Below are positions 44,280-56,438 of a stretch of 64,000 nucleotides of DNA, piece by piece. Below the pieces are notes generated by a model. The model was given only the letters and a program-made list of their open reading frames with translations. It was not told where the DNA came from and ran no database searches. Source of the DNA: Glandiceps talaboti. Taxonomy: Eukaryota > Hemichordata > Enteropneusta > Spengelidae. Every line of letters begins with the position of its first letter. The first letter of the stretch is position 1. Position numbers and translations under genes: made by a program. The DNA lies in assembly GCF_964340395.1 (NCBI RefSeq), contig NC_135556.1:5464001-5528000 (forward strand), in the 5' to 3' direction.

Positions 44280-45903
44280 CTCTTACTGCGTGGTTGCTGC
44301 TATGCCATAACCAAACTACAGTATTGACAGAGACATATATAATATTAGCATGCACAAATGCATTTTAAAGTTGTTTGCGTTAATTCACCTAGCTGAATGG
44401 GATAGTTTTTGTTGGTACCTAACCTATTACAGAACTTTGGACATATTTTATTCACACACCTTCACAATTATTGAAATTGAAGATTACACTCGTGTTTGTG
44501 TGCTGACGTCAAGTATACCATGTCATTCTGGCCGTTTTATTGTTCATGGGGAAATTATAAACTACCGAGACCAAATCAGAAGGCAATGTAAACTGAATGC
44601 CCAACTTAAGGATTACTTCGATCATTAATTAACTCTAACGAGAAAACGGACAGTTGAAACTATGATAACATCTGTAAAGTATAGGAATCTATGATTAAGT
44701 GCTAAAGTTTCGTGAATAGATTTGATGAATTAATTATCATTCTTTTGCAGTCATATATATTCACACATTTATCTTTTAAATATATTCTTGTTTTGTGAAT
44801 ATCTAACTATTATGTCGAGTGTATGTTTTGTAAATTAATGTAATTAACATGCTCACAGTGATATTAAAAAAATAATCACGTATTATCTTCCACAACTAGC
44901 GTTGCCTTTTGTGTAATGTGCATGTATTGTGGTCAAGACTCGATGTCGCCTCTTTGGAAGCCATATGAACTACTTCATCTAAATGTATAATGGTTACTTA
45001 TAATATTTCCATCCATGGATTCTCTTATGCAAACTGAATGCAAATTAAGATAACAGTACTGGCCTGCACGCCTAACCATTTCTAATTACAATTGTATAAT
45101 TTGAGTGGCCATAATTACGTTAAAAACAGAAGAAACCCATTGATATTGAAGCCACGTTTAGCATATAGTATTATGATTTATGACATCGTTAATCTATTTT
45201 CCAGTTACATGAGAATAGGCTGTGGTCTGAATTTAGGAAAAGGGTGCCTGGGGTGAAAATATTTAGTCAATTTCGCACTCTCAAAAATTGTCATGACCCC
45301 CCGAAATGAACCCCCCTTCCCGCATTCTAGAGATTTACAATTGTATGGTGCACTACATTAAAGTAACAATGGCAATCGACTTTAGCGTCCATAACAACTA
45401 CTTTGGCTTTGCAAAAAAGGCCTTACATTGGGATTTGGTTGTAACTTGTACTTGGAGATAGTTAGCCAGCATGGCTTTCTCTTTCAATCTTGATTTTGGG
45501 CAGAAACAGCATATCCCATGACAGCTGAAAGAGAGCAACACATACGGTTGCTTCATGAAGACGAAAATAACCATTTGAAGAATATTCTACTAATCGAATT
45601 TGCGAGATATATAGATGACCCTCTCTTGGTTACGTAGTGCATCGGGAAGGTTTGGTAAATCATTGAAAATGGGAATGTCATTCACAGCTAACGCTACCAT
45701 GCCCTTATCAGCTGTTTGCTTGGGTCAGATCACTGGGGGACCATACAGCTTGGCACTCAAATTTTCTCGTTAATCTTCCAGTCTGGTGAAGTTTGACGTG
45801 TTTTTTTTTTTACAAAACAAAACAACGTTATAAAAGGGTCCGAAACAAGTACACAATATCACATGTATGTATCTGCTATGGTATAGCTACCATTAAAATC
45901 AAT

Positions 45904-45946
<43 letters not shown>

Positions 45947-46430
45947 CATGACTGGTCCATCCCCTCTACGATAGCACTCTAAAACAAGAACGTATCCACT
46001 GAAGAATTGGCCTACTTACAAACCAAATGGTAGTTGTGTGCAAATCATACATCTCCCAAATTTGAATATAGATAATAGTACAGAAGCCATGATTACCAAA
46101 CGAATGGCAGTTGAAACTTTGAGGTAATTATGCAGACAAGTAAGAAACTATGGTTGTATAGACTGGTATATTGACAGGCGACAGAAGATAATCTTTCTTT
46201 AATTCACCATTTCGTTTACATTCACACCAGATCTATTTCATAGGTTTCAGTGTTCAAGCCTAGCTACAACTCTGGAAAGTTTATGAACCAATGATGACGG
46301 AAGTTACAATGAGTAGAGCTGATAGACGATGATATAAGCCTATAACATTAGACCAATTGTAACTAGATGGTAGTTCTTTCGACGCCAGTCGTCAGCTATA
46401 ATGATGTAATGAAAGCTAAATGTTACCTCG
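44280..46430. other. Spacer between the convergent genes G1 and G2
   Basis: No supported exon. It holds a (CAAT)n tract at about 45906-45945 and a degenerate C-rich patch near 45295-45325. Confidence 0.5.
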
Positions 46431-46446
46431 ACTTTGGGTAAACAGT

Positions 46447-46452
46447 TTTATT
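46447..46452 (-). promoter_or_regulatory. Candidate poly(A) signal of G2
   Basis: AATAAA on the minus strand about 490 bp after the G2 stop codon. Confidence 0.35.
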
Positions 46453-46943
46453 ACTAAAGTACATTATATAAGCTTTCTCAAGACACAGTACTCATTACAA
46501 TGGAAATTATATCACGTTCGTATACAGAAAATTCCAAAAACAAGAAAAACTACAAAAACAAATCACTTAAGAGTCAGATTCTTGGTCATAATGTGAAAAT
46601 TGATTTAATGTCACGACGTGCTCATGACATGATAAATGTAAACATTCCCGAATAGACCACGAAATGTTTCAATCACCCATTTTTGATTCCGTTAAAACTA
46701 CATAATGTATTAGCTATATCTATACTAACCCAACAGCAGTCTACGTTTACTTATGAAACAATGCTTCACGTGTACAGAAAAACCTAACGGATATTATTGA
46801 AATTTCAAAATAACAACAATTTTGTTGCATTTGTAATATAAAACTATTGTGTCAGAAATTCTATGGTCCCTATAGCAAAAGGTCAACGACTATAGATTGC
46901 AAAGAGCAATAAGTAACCAGTGTTTCTATCATTCGTAGTCTAT

Positions 46944-48516
46944 TCAAAGAAACCTCTTCTGCAAAGCTGTACGAATATATTTCTTCATTGGTGGAGATAT
47001 CTTGATACCACGGCTGGTAACCTCATCCAACGTCATCTTCAAGGCAATATCTGTCCGTATTCCCACTTTGTCAAGCTCATCTAATATGCGGTTCATTTTA
47101 TCTGTCTGTTGAAAAATATGTGATCTTTAATATATCACGATAGGTTCGATGACATTCATGCTCTTTAAAAAAAATCCTTACAGATACACTTATGCATATC
47201 ACTTATGCATATAACTTACAAAAGGAATGGATGTATTATATAAATATGGTTACTGTTTGGTTCGATGCGGTAATAATCTTTACGACCGACATATGGTTGT
47301 GCGGTCCGAGGTTGTACGGCAAATGGGCCGGGCTTCAGGACCACCCGTAAGCCGTACTACTAATTTACGAATGCTGTAGGCAATATTGGCTAAATTGCAT
47401 CACAGTAACGTTCATTAGATGTATAAATAATTATCAATAGTAAATGTCAAAAAGTCTCACCGGCATGTCAAATTCAGATTGGAGTTCATCGAATACCACC
47501 TGCAATTTCACGGCTTTGACTTGTGAACCTTGAACATAGAGACAACATGTATCATATTGTTATCTATAGCAGAGGCTACTTGGTTTAAAATACCAAACAT
47601 ATAAATAGGAATTTCGCACTTATTTATTCATTATTAATTGTTAGACCAGTTGGCCATTAATCACACCTCTACATGTTTTATTTTGGTATTGATATTTAAG
47701 CTGCACCAATTGTATCTTAATTGGAGTATTATGTCTTCGATAAGACAACCAACAATGCGATACATCCATTGCAGTTGATAAAATACAAATACTAACACAT
47801 TTGGTATCTTAGGGTTGATTGTATCCAGAAGTAGTACAGTCCAGTAACAAGTTGAAAATCGTGATAGCAGTGGGAGCGCTGATTTTTGGGAGCGAACCCA
47901 AAAAATATATTTGATTGGATATATTGCACGATACTATGCGTACTGTAGTACAAGTATGTTTAATCGACAAGTGGTTTGATACTGTGCTTAGTATAAAGTA
48001 TTGTGAGTAAATCATTATATACTAGTATACCTGATATTTGAGACAGTTGAAGTTGCCGATCTTTAGCTGCCCTTTTCTTCTCACTATGCTTGGCAATTTT
48101 AACATATCTCTCCCCCATCATTAAAGCGAACGTCAAGACATCACACACATCCCTTTCCGTTTCTGGCCTCCTCTCCTCATCTCCAAGGTAGTTTGTGATA
48201 ACGAAAGTGTGGTTTGGAGCACTACCGGTTGCCGCAGAAGCTTCTGCCTGTGATTATAAGATATTAAACAACATTCAAGGGAAAGGAAAGCAAGAAATCT
48301 GACTTCACCAAGCTGTTTTAGTTAATGCTCAGTAAGTTGAAAAAGGTCATCATTACAACCTGTGCATCACGTGACTTCTCTTAAAAGAGACGAAACACAA
48401 GTGTTCAAACTAGCCATGAACTGCTGTACTTAGGTAAGGAATTCTGAGATGCTGGCAATCGAGGTAATCACCTATGGCTACGCTGATGTTATGCTGATGT
48501 AGATAGACAGATAGAC

Positions 48517-48596
<80 letters not shown>

Positions 48597-51500
48597 TACC
48601 CAGAACTCCTACCATAATGTATAGTAGGTATGTTAATGGCTGATTAGAATAACCTCACTTCTCTCATTGTTTGAGAATTAGCGCTATGCAGGGGTGGTGA
48701 AGGCGATTGTTTGAGACTTTAACTGAAGGTAAATTAAAGATGAAATGATTCTCACCCTTAAGAGTGTTCCTTTTAATTAAATGACTGCAGCATGCGCTTA
48801 GTCGATATTATTCCTTGTATTTAGTTTACATATGATACCTGGGATAATAATCTATGTATTTTTCGACGTACTATAGCGTACTATATTTGTTGTATCACGT
48901 GACGTATCATGTAACGTTACATTCATATCCCCTCCCCCGATTCGAAAGTGGTTTTACGTGATGTAATAACAGTAAGTGCAGTTAACAGTATGTCATTGCA
49001 TCAGAGTGAAACGTTCATCCATGATTGGATGATTAAAATATAGCAGTCAGAGAGATGAGTGATTTACAGGGGGAGAAGTGGAAGTGATATGATCTTGAAG
49101 TAACACTTTTAGATATTCAACAACTAATCATATCAAAATTAAAAATATTAATTAACTCACAACATACCTTTATATTTGCAAGGTCGTCACCACGTTTGAT
49201 TTTGTCTCGATGGGTGATCAAAGTTATGGCAGCTATGCCTGTTGACGTAAAAATGTAGAAGAAAATGGACTTATTACATTTATTTTCAACATCTATACCC
49301 GAAAATTTCAGGAAAGTCATGTTTAGAATATTTAGCGAACATTGATTGAATAGTTGACAGGATGTGGCTATTTTTCCTTACAATAGTTAATCAACTTGTA
49401 TGAAGCAAAGTGTGAACAAGGCTTCCAGACTCACAAACTCGAGCTTTTGGTTAAGTCCCATTATCTATTAGCTTTACTTAATTGTTAGATAATTCCAATG
49501 TAAAAGTAGATTTCGAACAGGCAACTATAAAAAAAATAAAAAAATAAAAGTAAAATAAAAAAATTGATAATCATCATTTTATACTGTGCCTGTATCATTA
49601 TTGAACCTCAGTTAAGTTGAGGTAAAAATGGGAAAAAAACCTAAGTTGTTTACAAGTGGCCACCACAGTGATATAGAATATATGAAATTATACATCCAGA
49701 GAAACATCCAAACCAAATGTAGAAGACAGTCTACCCCGCCGCGGCTTCTCATTTGCGTTTTGTTGCACATTCGTGCGTGACTACTGAACCTGTGTACAAT
49801 AACGTACAAGAAACTACATGTACACAATGTTTGAAACGTCTTTATATTGTGTGTAGGCGAAGAAGATGACGTCATTTCGATATACTTCGAGATCACACTA
49901 TATAGAACTTTACGCATTGTGGAGATAAATACTCTTAGACTAATACTTAATATGTATAATAAGTCGATTACAGACATTCATTGAAGATTGTTTACTTACC
50001 CCTTGGTCTGATAAAAGTCCTCATCGGATTTAAATAGTCTCGTAAACTTCCATTCTTGAGATGTGGGTCCACGGCACTAATGACGAAAATGACGCTATGC
50101 ATCCAATCACGCACCTCACCACGGTCAAACTCATCTGGTTTGCTCTCATTGTCAAACGATACTTTCTCCCCTACTTTTATTCTTCCGAAAAGGATGTCAG
50201 AAAAAGCAGCCAGTTCTTGATTACCATAGTGACCAAATCCACGAGAGTCGATTATCCGGAAGTTCCAATCTCCAGAAACATAATCACAGAGACGAATTGT
50301 CCCCTCTCCGCCTTCTATCTTTACATCAGCTGAACCTGTTTATACAATAATAGTGTGTCAAAATCTCTATCTGCGAAAATGACTAATTGATGTGGTTGCT
50401 ATTACGTTTCCATTCAGTCACAAATGTTGTTTTATCCATCAAAGCAACCGGTTGATAAACAATGAAAGGAGACTAAATATTTTGTACCTGCTTTAATCAA
50501 TGTCAAAACTTATTTGGGTGTGATGCAATAATGTCAGACAATATATCTGCTCATGTACACCAGAATCACTTTGTTTCACGACCTTCGTACATTCGAATTC
50601 AGCTTCGAATTCACATTTTCACCCGTACCTGATATCTGACTTTGTCATTTACAACACCAAATAGCAAACTTTGTCAAACTTATATATTGCTATCTCTGTA
50701 CAATCCAATTTTTAACCACACTATTTCGTAGTTTCAGATACGGCTGCTATATCTGAAGCTATATGTATATCGCACTGATGTGCAACTATCGATAGTACGG
50801 CGTATTGATGTTATACGCTCTGATTTGTATACAGTTGCATAAAATACCACAAATGGCACGATGACCTTTACTTACTTAGATAGAAGTTAGAATTTTGAAG
50901 TGTCAATGGTTACAATCAAAGGGAAGGCTTCAATGGTATTGCACAGACTGTGCACAAGTGACAAGCGTGATCTTTGTTGTAATACCATGTACTCGATGAT
51001 AGCATCTTGTATTAGCCTCAGAGAAGAGGAACCAAACATCAATGCAAGTCAAAGTTTACTTCCATTAATGTATAATGTACTTCGGATATTGGTCGTACTC
51101 ACCTCGTTTCTTATTCTTCATTGTTCTTTCACAACTACAAACAAAACTACTTTTACCGGAACCAGCTGGTCCAAATAAACAAATACGAAGTGCTCCCTTT
51201 TTCTTCATATCCGATACATCCACGCCTTCAAATGAGGCTAACCCATTAAAGTCACCAAATTTATATTTCTTTAGTGGTTGAGCCTTTTTAGCAACTGCCT
51301 CAAATGCCTGTCCGATGTCTTTACGTTTTTCGTCTTCTTTAGATTCTTCTTCCCGCCGACTTTCCTCAATTTGTCTTTGGAATTCCCTTCTCTGCCTTTC
51401 TGTTACTGCTCTAATCTCCTGGGCCGTGGTATCTTCATAGACTACTTTTACCACTGGCTGTAAATAGGTCAATGGAATTTTCATTATGCATAATTGATAA

Positions 51501-53703
51501 TTCTGAGATTTCCTACTTTTTTGTCAAAACTGACAAAATGTAACAACATGAATTGACTTGCATGCATCGATGCAGATTTTCAGACTTAATTTGCTCTGAC
51601 TGAAATTAAAAACTGTTACAATCAATTGCTCAAAAGAAAAGTCAGGAGAGTTGTATTTGTAACGACATTTGTGACATTTGTCGCTATCTTTCAGATCCCA
51701 TCTAGAATATCATATTATATGTTGCCAAATATCTTAATGAGGAGAAACTTTACCCCGAAATGCAAAAAGCGCTGTGGATGACACATATTTGAGTTATATA
51801 TGTTCATATTAACCGTCCTACATACAATGGCGTCTTTTAGTTAACAGTAAGAAACCAAAAAATATTCACTTCAGAAAGAAAGATTGTAACATAAGCAATG
51901 TTGCTTTTCACATTGGGGAACATGTTCCTGAATATATCGGTAACTACAAATATCCCGATGTTGTTTTCAATGAGTTGTTTTATTTTTTTGTTGTCTCTGA
52001 AACATTCCGCTAGTAGAGCGCTGGAGGCCAGAAACTCGAAGTTTAAAGAAGTTTGATTTAAAGTCGTACACCAAGCTTATATAACGCACGTGTTGCTCCT
52101 ATTCTAGATTACTGTTCTTCAATGTAGGGTTTTGGAAAACATGACAAATGCGAAGCTGTTCAGAATAGAGCCCTACGCCTTTTTCTAGGAGTTCATAGCT
52201 TCACACCCATGCTGTTTCTGCCAGAAACAGCTTTTTTGCGCGCGACATAGGTTGGAAATCTTGTATAAATCGTAGACTTTTTAATATGGTCAGATATTGA
52301 AATACAGTAGTCTCTAGACGAACACAGATTGACAAAGAAAACGTTTCCTTTAGGGCTTTGAACAGCTATAACTGGTCCTTTGACAAATGTACATTTTTGA
52401 TAACCTTAATCTTAATCTTATTGACAAACCCGTTGTACATTGACACGACCGTTGATGTGTCTGTGGACGACGTAAAGTCGAAAAACACAATCGATTGCTT
52501 TGGGATTTGATTGCTGAGATGGAAAATTGTTCAAATGAAAATAGTCACATCGATCACAGGTGTGTGATTCGGTTTAAAAAAAACCCCGAGAATTTTGATT
52601 TAATAAAAACAAGTCTTCGTAAAACACACATCTCTCAAATACTGTACTTCTATGTGACTGAATGGTGACGATTTAAAAGACGTTAGTGGCAACAAATAAA
52701 TACTATACAATGCCTGTTTTAGGCAGGAAATGGCTAAATTTCGATGGGGCTGAAATTTGGTGGGAATATTTGTAGAGGAATTGCATGTTCGTTCAAAAAT
52801 TAATATATATATTTGTACATAAACTGTAGCGATTGGGTGAGTGGACATGCATTCACTCCTGCATTTACACTAGTATGTGGATCATCCATTTTAAATAGTA
52901 ATGATTGTAATGCAAGGGGTAAGATTATCCGTTTTCAAATATATCACTCTAGAGAACCCCTGGTCCGTGTTTATTGCGATAAGCTTGCTACACCGACTGA
53001 TCGATACTGCCATGACGACTGATAGATAAGTTAGAGATGTCGTTTTGGTCACTATCATGGCTTGAAACTGCGTACATCAAATATATGGATTTAAAAATGA
53101 TTGAAATAAGAATGTCAGGATCACTGTACAACAGTGAGATATAATGAGCAGCATTTACAATATTGATGTGGTATGGACAATGCGTCAATAAGGCATATTG
53201 AATTTAATTTTCGTAGGACCGTAGGATCAAAGCTATATATATGCTTTCTTAGACAAGACGTTCACTTTGGCATGATGCAAACTTCGCAATTTGTAAAGCC
53301 TCTATTCGTTTCAAAAGTTACAACTAAACTTTACGTCTAGTTTGATGCCAATGGACATTTGGTACACGCGTCAGGTATTTCGACTCGGACGTCATTCACT
53401 AAAATCGTTATCGGCGAAAACCCACGGCCACGCTATATATCCACTCATGTTTATCCTTGTTCGTCGGCACCTTCCCCCTTTCTGAAAGATATTACTTTCT
53501 TTAAAACAACGGCGTAACTTTTAAACTCTGAAGATCATTTCGCCATCTCAAATTAAATTGAAACTTAAAGACAAAAAATGTAACATTGCAAGTGGAAAAT
53601 GAGTTGATTTTAACTAATATAACAAGCTTGTACTTTATACATAAAATATTGTTCCTACCGGTTGTTCTTCACGATTACGATGTTTGCTTCCTTTATGACC
53701 CAT
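46944..53703 (-). CDS. G2: N-myristoylated IFI44-like GTPase
   Basis: Seven exons: 53659-53703, 51103-51457, 50000-50335, 49168-49238, 48031-48247, 47461-47528, 46944-47105; 1254 bp, 417 residues, every junction in phase. Exon 1 is only [15 protein letters not shown], a good N-myristoylation signal (Gly2, Ser6, Lys7). Exon 2 has a charged helix ([19 protein letters not shown] type, about residues 30-65), KYKFGDF, and Walker [15 protein letters not shown]. Exon 3 has G3 [24 protein letters not shown] and [11 protein letters not shown]. Exon 4 has ITLITHRDK in place of NKxD. Exon 5 has FVITNYLG and a basic helix. Exons 6-7 are a helical tail absent from G1. Vertebrate IFI44 has an N-terminal TLDc domain; none is seen here. 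Intron 1 holds a dead LINE. Confidence 0.87.
48501..48596. repeat. (GATA)n microsatellite
   Basis: About 95 bp of GATA in an intron of G2. Confidence 0.97.
52030..52450 (+). mobile_element. Degraded LINE reverse transcriptase fragment
   Basis: Plus-strand reading gives [16 protein letters not shown], then a stop, [29 protein letters not shown] and RLTKKTFPL. This is the C-terminal pattern of invertebrate non-LTR reverse transcriptases (..DYCSGVWG..NRA.R.FLGV....). Several stops show decay. It lies in intron 1 of G2 on the opposite strand. Confidence 0.6.
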
Positions 53704-53709
53704 CGTTCG

Positions 53710-56260
53710 TATGTAACACAAGTGAAATACACGTAAACCACCTAGATGTATATTTGGTTGAAGACTGAAACACTTCAAGTAACAACCAACGTTTGATGAT
53801 AACGATATTAACTTTGGAACTTATGCGTACGTGTACGTGATTATTGAGAGGCGTTGCTTATCAAAGAGAACTACGTATGACCATGCTAAGTCATGTGACC
53901 TGTCACTGCTTTAACTGATGTTTAGACTAAAATGAGGTAGACACGCTACTGAAGTCTTAACAGCTATCTCAGATTTGAACTTTTTGAAAACACTCACTGT
54001 AAAGGCTGTACTCAGTGAGGTTTATTTAACTATTTTTTTTAACAGCTCTGGAATCTTCAAACAGACCATAGCCTACAGGAGATAAACTCTTTAAAGCCAA
54101 TTGACCATACAATACTTATATGTAAAGAAAAAGAAATATCTAATAGCTGGCTGAAAATTGTGTAAAACTTGAATAGTATGTATATATGACAAAAGTGCTC
54201 CACAACAAAGTATCATAGTTGGATGCAATGCTGTAAAATCACATGGTATGGGTTTTAAACATCCATTATAAGCTTAACTTGGTCATTGCAATTGCAGTCC
54301 AGCATACTTTTTCATTCAAGTCATGGAATATTTAAAGGCCAAGGGCGTCAGCATATTTATATCAGTTCGTACGATTTGTGATTCTACAGGGTCATACGAT
54401 TTCTTCTTGCTTATGCCCAATATGATGATATCACAGAATCGCGTTCTTTTTGTTCGGCTCAGTGCCTTGCCTGATGGCTTATTAATTGTAAGCCCAGACC
54501 ATTTTGTTGAGTTGAAATAAAATCACTTCATAGGTAAGCATAAAATGATTACTGTATACGTCCGTTCATAGAAAACAGAACATAGATACAAGATGTCTTG
54601 TAGCTATGTTCTGATCAGGGCATTTCATTGTGTGAGTTTAGAATATCCATTGAAATAGTCTTTGTTTAGCGCACAGACTACTAAGATAATTTATTTTACG
54701 CGAAGCATGAGGCAATAGTAGGAAGATTTATGATAAGACTGTCCATTTCTTGAATGTCCATTCACTATAATTTACAACCCTGTTGTCGCTTTGCAATGTA
54801 CATCATCATTTCGCCGTCGCAAAAAGAGCATAACTTAACTGTATATATTGCTAACATGTGCATTCACTTAGTCTCACTTGCAATACTGTCGGGGGGGGGG
54901 GGGTGTCAGAGCGATTGCTGAACTCCATTTTTGCACTTCTAACTAAATTATTTGACGGAAAACTTTCACTCCTTCAGTGATAACAGCTTTTGTAATTACT
55001 ACTGAGATGTTGATAAGTTGATAAAAAATTACTTCAAATATGAGCTATATGGTCTGGATTTCTGGTAGTATTTTTATGTGTTTACAATCATGTTTTTATA
55101 TTACATCGATCGTAGTGGTGTGACCGCTACAGTTTTCATAATAGTGTACATCTATATGAACGTTGATGTCGCACTTGTGAACGTTCGTTTAGGGGTCGGG
55201 TTTTTAAACTTAAAATAACGATGTTCGTTTTTGAGTTTGTGCGCCATTTTGCTATCGTCCCACAGTTTCATATCAAGTCGCTTGTTGTCGAACATTTCTT
55301 AATCGAGACCACACTTCAACCTGATCGGTCCAGCGGTTTTTGGGATATAAATCGAATTTTACCGAAAATAATGTCTTTTTGTACTGATACCCGCTTTTGT
55401 ACCTTGTTCAATAATGGGGTTGTCTAATTGTTCACTTAAACAAAGTGCAGTGGATTTAATGATTGTCTTGAACAATTCTTAACTACACTCTGATCATTTT
55501 CCCTGAACAATTACATAATTGTACGCTATCTGAAAGTAACATCCTAATCAAATATAATAGTAATCAATCTAGTGTTAATTTATCATTGTAAATCGTTTGC
55601 ACACACACACGCACATATATGAGCACATACATACATACATACATACATACATACATACATACATACATACATACGCACGCACGCACGCACACACACATAC
55701 ATACATACATGTACATACATACATACACACATACATACATAAAAAGGTCACGTGTGAAAATGAAACTACTAAAATTAGCTTGTAACCTGTCAAAATGTCG
55801 CTTCTTAAAAGCGTGAACAATACGGTGTGGTTTGTGAAGTCGAGGAAATTTGTACAAAGTGGAAATCACCATACAGTGAGGGTGTCGTCATTAAAGAGTA
55901 CGTCAGCTGTTGAACAGTATGCAGGGTAAATTATGGTACAGATAAAGTCAGGGATATTTCCTAAAAGTTGCATTTTTCACTAGGTAAGAAAAGAATGAAA
56001 GCACACAAAATAATACACTGTATTGGTTTTATTAGAAGCCCATTAGAGGAATTCATCGACCTAAACCAGTCGAACTACATGCTGACAATAATTGATTATG
56101 AATTTAACTACATAGTGTCGTTTTAAAACGTTAGTCGAAAATAACACAGTATTACATGATTTAAATAATCAAAATCGTTAATTTGTATCGCCTTCATTTA
56201 ACGCAAACTATTACAAATTTTGCTTTTACTGACTTCAATCTTACTATTTATGTCAAAATC
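53710..56260. other. Spacer between G2 and G3
   Basis: No supported exon. Contains a G run at about 54892-54903 and (CATA)n at about 55625-55740. Confidence 0.5.
55600..55745. repeat. (CATA)n / (CGCA)n microsatellite
   Basis: CATA repeats with a short internal GCAC stretch; the His/Thr- and Tyr/Val/Cys-rich frames it gives are artefacts. Confidence 0.95.
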
Positions 56261-56265
56261 CAAAG

Positions 56266-56271
56266 TTTATT
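56266..56271 (-). promoter_or_regulatory. Candidate poly(A) signal of G3
   Basis: AATAAA on the minus strand about 170 bp after the G3 stop codon. Confidence 0.4.
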
Positions 56272-56438
56272 GATCGTTAACATTTGACATAAATACACAC
56301 ACGCAAAAAATAGTTTGATACTTAAGTCCTATTATAATACCCATACCTGCATTAAACAACTTGTGTTATCAGATTTTGTCCTTACAAAAACTTGCTCACT
56401 AAATTTCACAATTGTTATTGACATATGTTACAAAAGAA

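Noticed and set aside
44350-44628. 92-codon open frame after G1
   Set aside because: Lies in the G1 3' UTR region, no splice sites or recognisable motifs, no counterpart near G2 or G3.
48494-48600. CRISPR-like repetition, here and at other tandem arrays
   Set aside because: Simple tetranucleotide repeat with no spacers, in a eukaryotic intron.
54323-54520. 66-codon frame with hydrophobic runs between G2 and G3
   Set aside because: No splice support, no similarity to neighbouring genes; likely chance.
55564-55872. Cys/Val/Tyr-rich frames and the reverse His/Thr frames
   Set aside because: They come from the CATA microsatellite.
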